Shown here: in pieces, positions 5,606 to 6,147 of the stretch
Layout of the letters: each line of letters begins with the position of its first letter
How positions within the stretch are numbered: position 1 is the first letter of the stretch
NCBI GenBank assembly: GCA_030642885.1
Contig: DAOWMX010000140.1
Location: 1 to 6,147, forward strand
Direction: 5' to 3'
Length of the DNA stretch: 6,147 bases
Source: Anaerolineales bacterium
Lineage (GTDB): Bacteria > Chloroflexota > Anaerolineae > Anaerolineales > E44-bin32
Notes under the pieces: model-generated
Databases searched by the model: none
Seen by the model: the letters and a program-made list of their open reading frames with translations, nothing else
What the model was told of the DNA's origin: nothing
Position numbers and translations under genes: made by a program

Positions 5606-5980
5606 ATGAAATTTGTCATTCGGTGGGTTATCACAGCTGTGGCGCTCGTTGCCGCAGTATGGCTTATTCCAGGCATTCGCATCGAAAGCCAAAATGCATG
5701 GATTGCAGTAGGCCTTATGGCGGTAATCCTGGGATTTGTGAATGCCATCATCCGCCCGGTGCTGATGTTCCTTTCTTGTGGTTGCATCATCCTGACGATG
5801 GGACTGTTCATGATTGTGGTCAATGGACTGGCTCTCTGGGCGGCCTCCTGGATTTCTGTTAATGTATTTAACGTAGGCTTCTACGTAGATGGCCTTTGGC
5901 CGGCTATTCTTGGCTCTATCGTCGTCAGTATCGTGTCTTTCCTGCTGTCGCTGCTTCTTCCGGATAACATACAGGATTAA
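5606..5980 (+). CDS. YvlD-like / phage holin family 4_2 small membrane protein
   Basis: This 124-residue protein has four TM helices (about 4-24, 31-50, 54-79 and 96-119). It follows the family pattern closely: an N-terminal helix ending in LIPGI (20-24), then GFVNAIIRPVL (43-53), a TMGLFMIVVNGLALW stretch (64-78) and a last helix after FYVDGLWPAILG. Despite the family name, such proteins are common on chromosomes; YvlD of Bacillus belongs to an envelope-stress-responsive operon. There are no lysis genes next to it, so a lytic role is not supported. GGAGG at 5593-5597 is 8 nt before ATG. One oddity is that the loop before helix 3 reads FLSCGCIILT, whereas many relatives have a Pro-Leu pair there. 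It probably acts in membrane homeostasis, but this is inference from the family. Confidence 0.82.
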   Translation: MKFVIRWVITAVALVAAVWLIPGIRIESQNAWIAVGLMAVILGFVNAIIRPVLMFLSCGCIILTMGLFMIVVNGLALWAASWISVNVFNVGFYVDGLWPAILGSIVVSIVSFLLSLLLPDNIQD

Positions 5981-6134
5981 ACAGAATACGCCCTGGGGTT
6001 GAGGGCAGGGGCAGGATGGGTATGAACTAGGGGGCGTGCGGACGCCTACTCTCTTGGTCGACCCGAATTATGCCAAGAATTCCCGCCAGGAGTGCGGGGC
6101 TATGGCTGATAACTTCTCGTCACTGGAAGGTTCT

Positions 6135-6140
6135 AAGGAG
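6135..6140 (+). promoter_or_regulatory. Shine-Dalgarno-like site for a gene beyond the right edge
   Basis: AAGGAG lies 6 nt before the final base A of the window, which would be the right spacing for an ATG starting at 6147. The 166 bp before it hold no gene; they carry short hairpins such as GGCGT-gcgg-ACGCC (6033-6046) and TCTTGG...CCAAGA (6052-6078), neither followed by a convincing T tract. The gene itself is not visible. Confidence 0.35.
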
Positions 6141-6147
6141 AATTTGA

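Noticed and set aside
5606..5980. YvlD-like gene as a phage lysis holin or prophage marker
   Set aside because: No endolysin, structural or integrase genes are nearby, and the family is common on chromosomes outside prophages.
1..6147. CRISPR array, tRNA, rRNA or insertion sequence
   Set aside because: No regularly spaced direct repeats, tRNA-like cloverleaf, rRNA-like stretch, transposase frame or paired terminal inverted repeats with target duplications were seen by eye.

Overview
The window is a bacterial chromosomal stretch of moderate GC. All supported genes lie on the + strand, and almost all encode membrane or cell-surface proteins. The combination suggests a bacterium such as a Chloroflexota (Anaerolineae-like) lineage: a lipobox lipoprotein, Gmad2, META and YbaY surface domains, DUF1269, a GAP/Sap-like exporter and a YvlD-type small membrane protein, with purine-rich Shine-Dalgarno sites and a rho-independent terminator. 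This placement rests on domain content only and is tentative; Actinobacteria share several of these families.

Layout: (1) 3-89, the last 28 codons of an unidentified gene. (2) 109-552, a META-domain (HslJ-like) lipoprotein. (3) 553-1050, a gap of about 500 bp with a strong GC-rich hairpin and a good sigma70-like promoter that probably drives the next gene. (4) 1051-1662, a DUF1269 membrane protein. (5) 1786-3366, a single-pass membrane protein with an extracytoplasmic chain of two Gmad2 domains, a META domain and a YbaY-like domain. A near-perfect intrinsic terminator follows it at 3393-3429. (6) 3513-4346, a two-TM protein with a long helical extracytoplasmic middle, preceded by two consecutive inverted repeats. 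(7) About 4437-4690, a stretch that reads as a decayed gene. (8) 4698-5390, a six-TM GAP/Sap (LysE-like) protein. (9) 5606-5980, a YvlD / phage-holin-4_2 family protein with its own promoter candidate. (10) 5981-6147, a gap ending in a Shine-Dalgarno-like AAGGAG that probably serves a gene starting at or just beyond the edge.

The genes do not form one tight operon. Spacers of 110-500 bp, a terminator and separate promoter candidates suggest single-gene or two-gene units. The shared theme is the cell envelope: a lipoprotein, a large anchored surface protein using the same META fold, a coiled-coil bitopic protein, a possible lipid or small-molecule exporter and two small membrane proteins of families often linked to envelope stress. 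No mobile element, CRISPR array, tRNA or rRNA gene was seen. The most unusual items are the Gmad2-Gmad2-META-YbaY protein and the unassigned two-TM coiled-coil protein.
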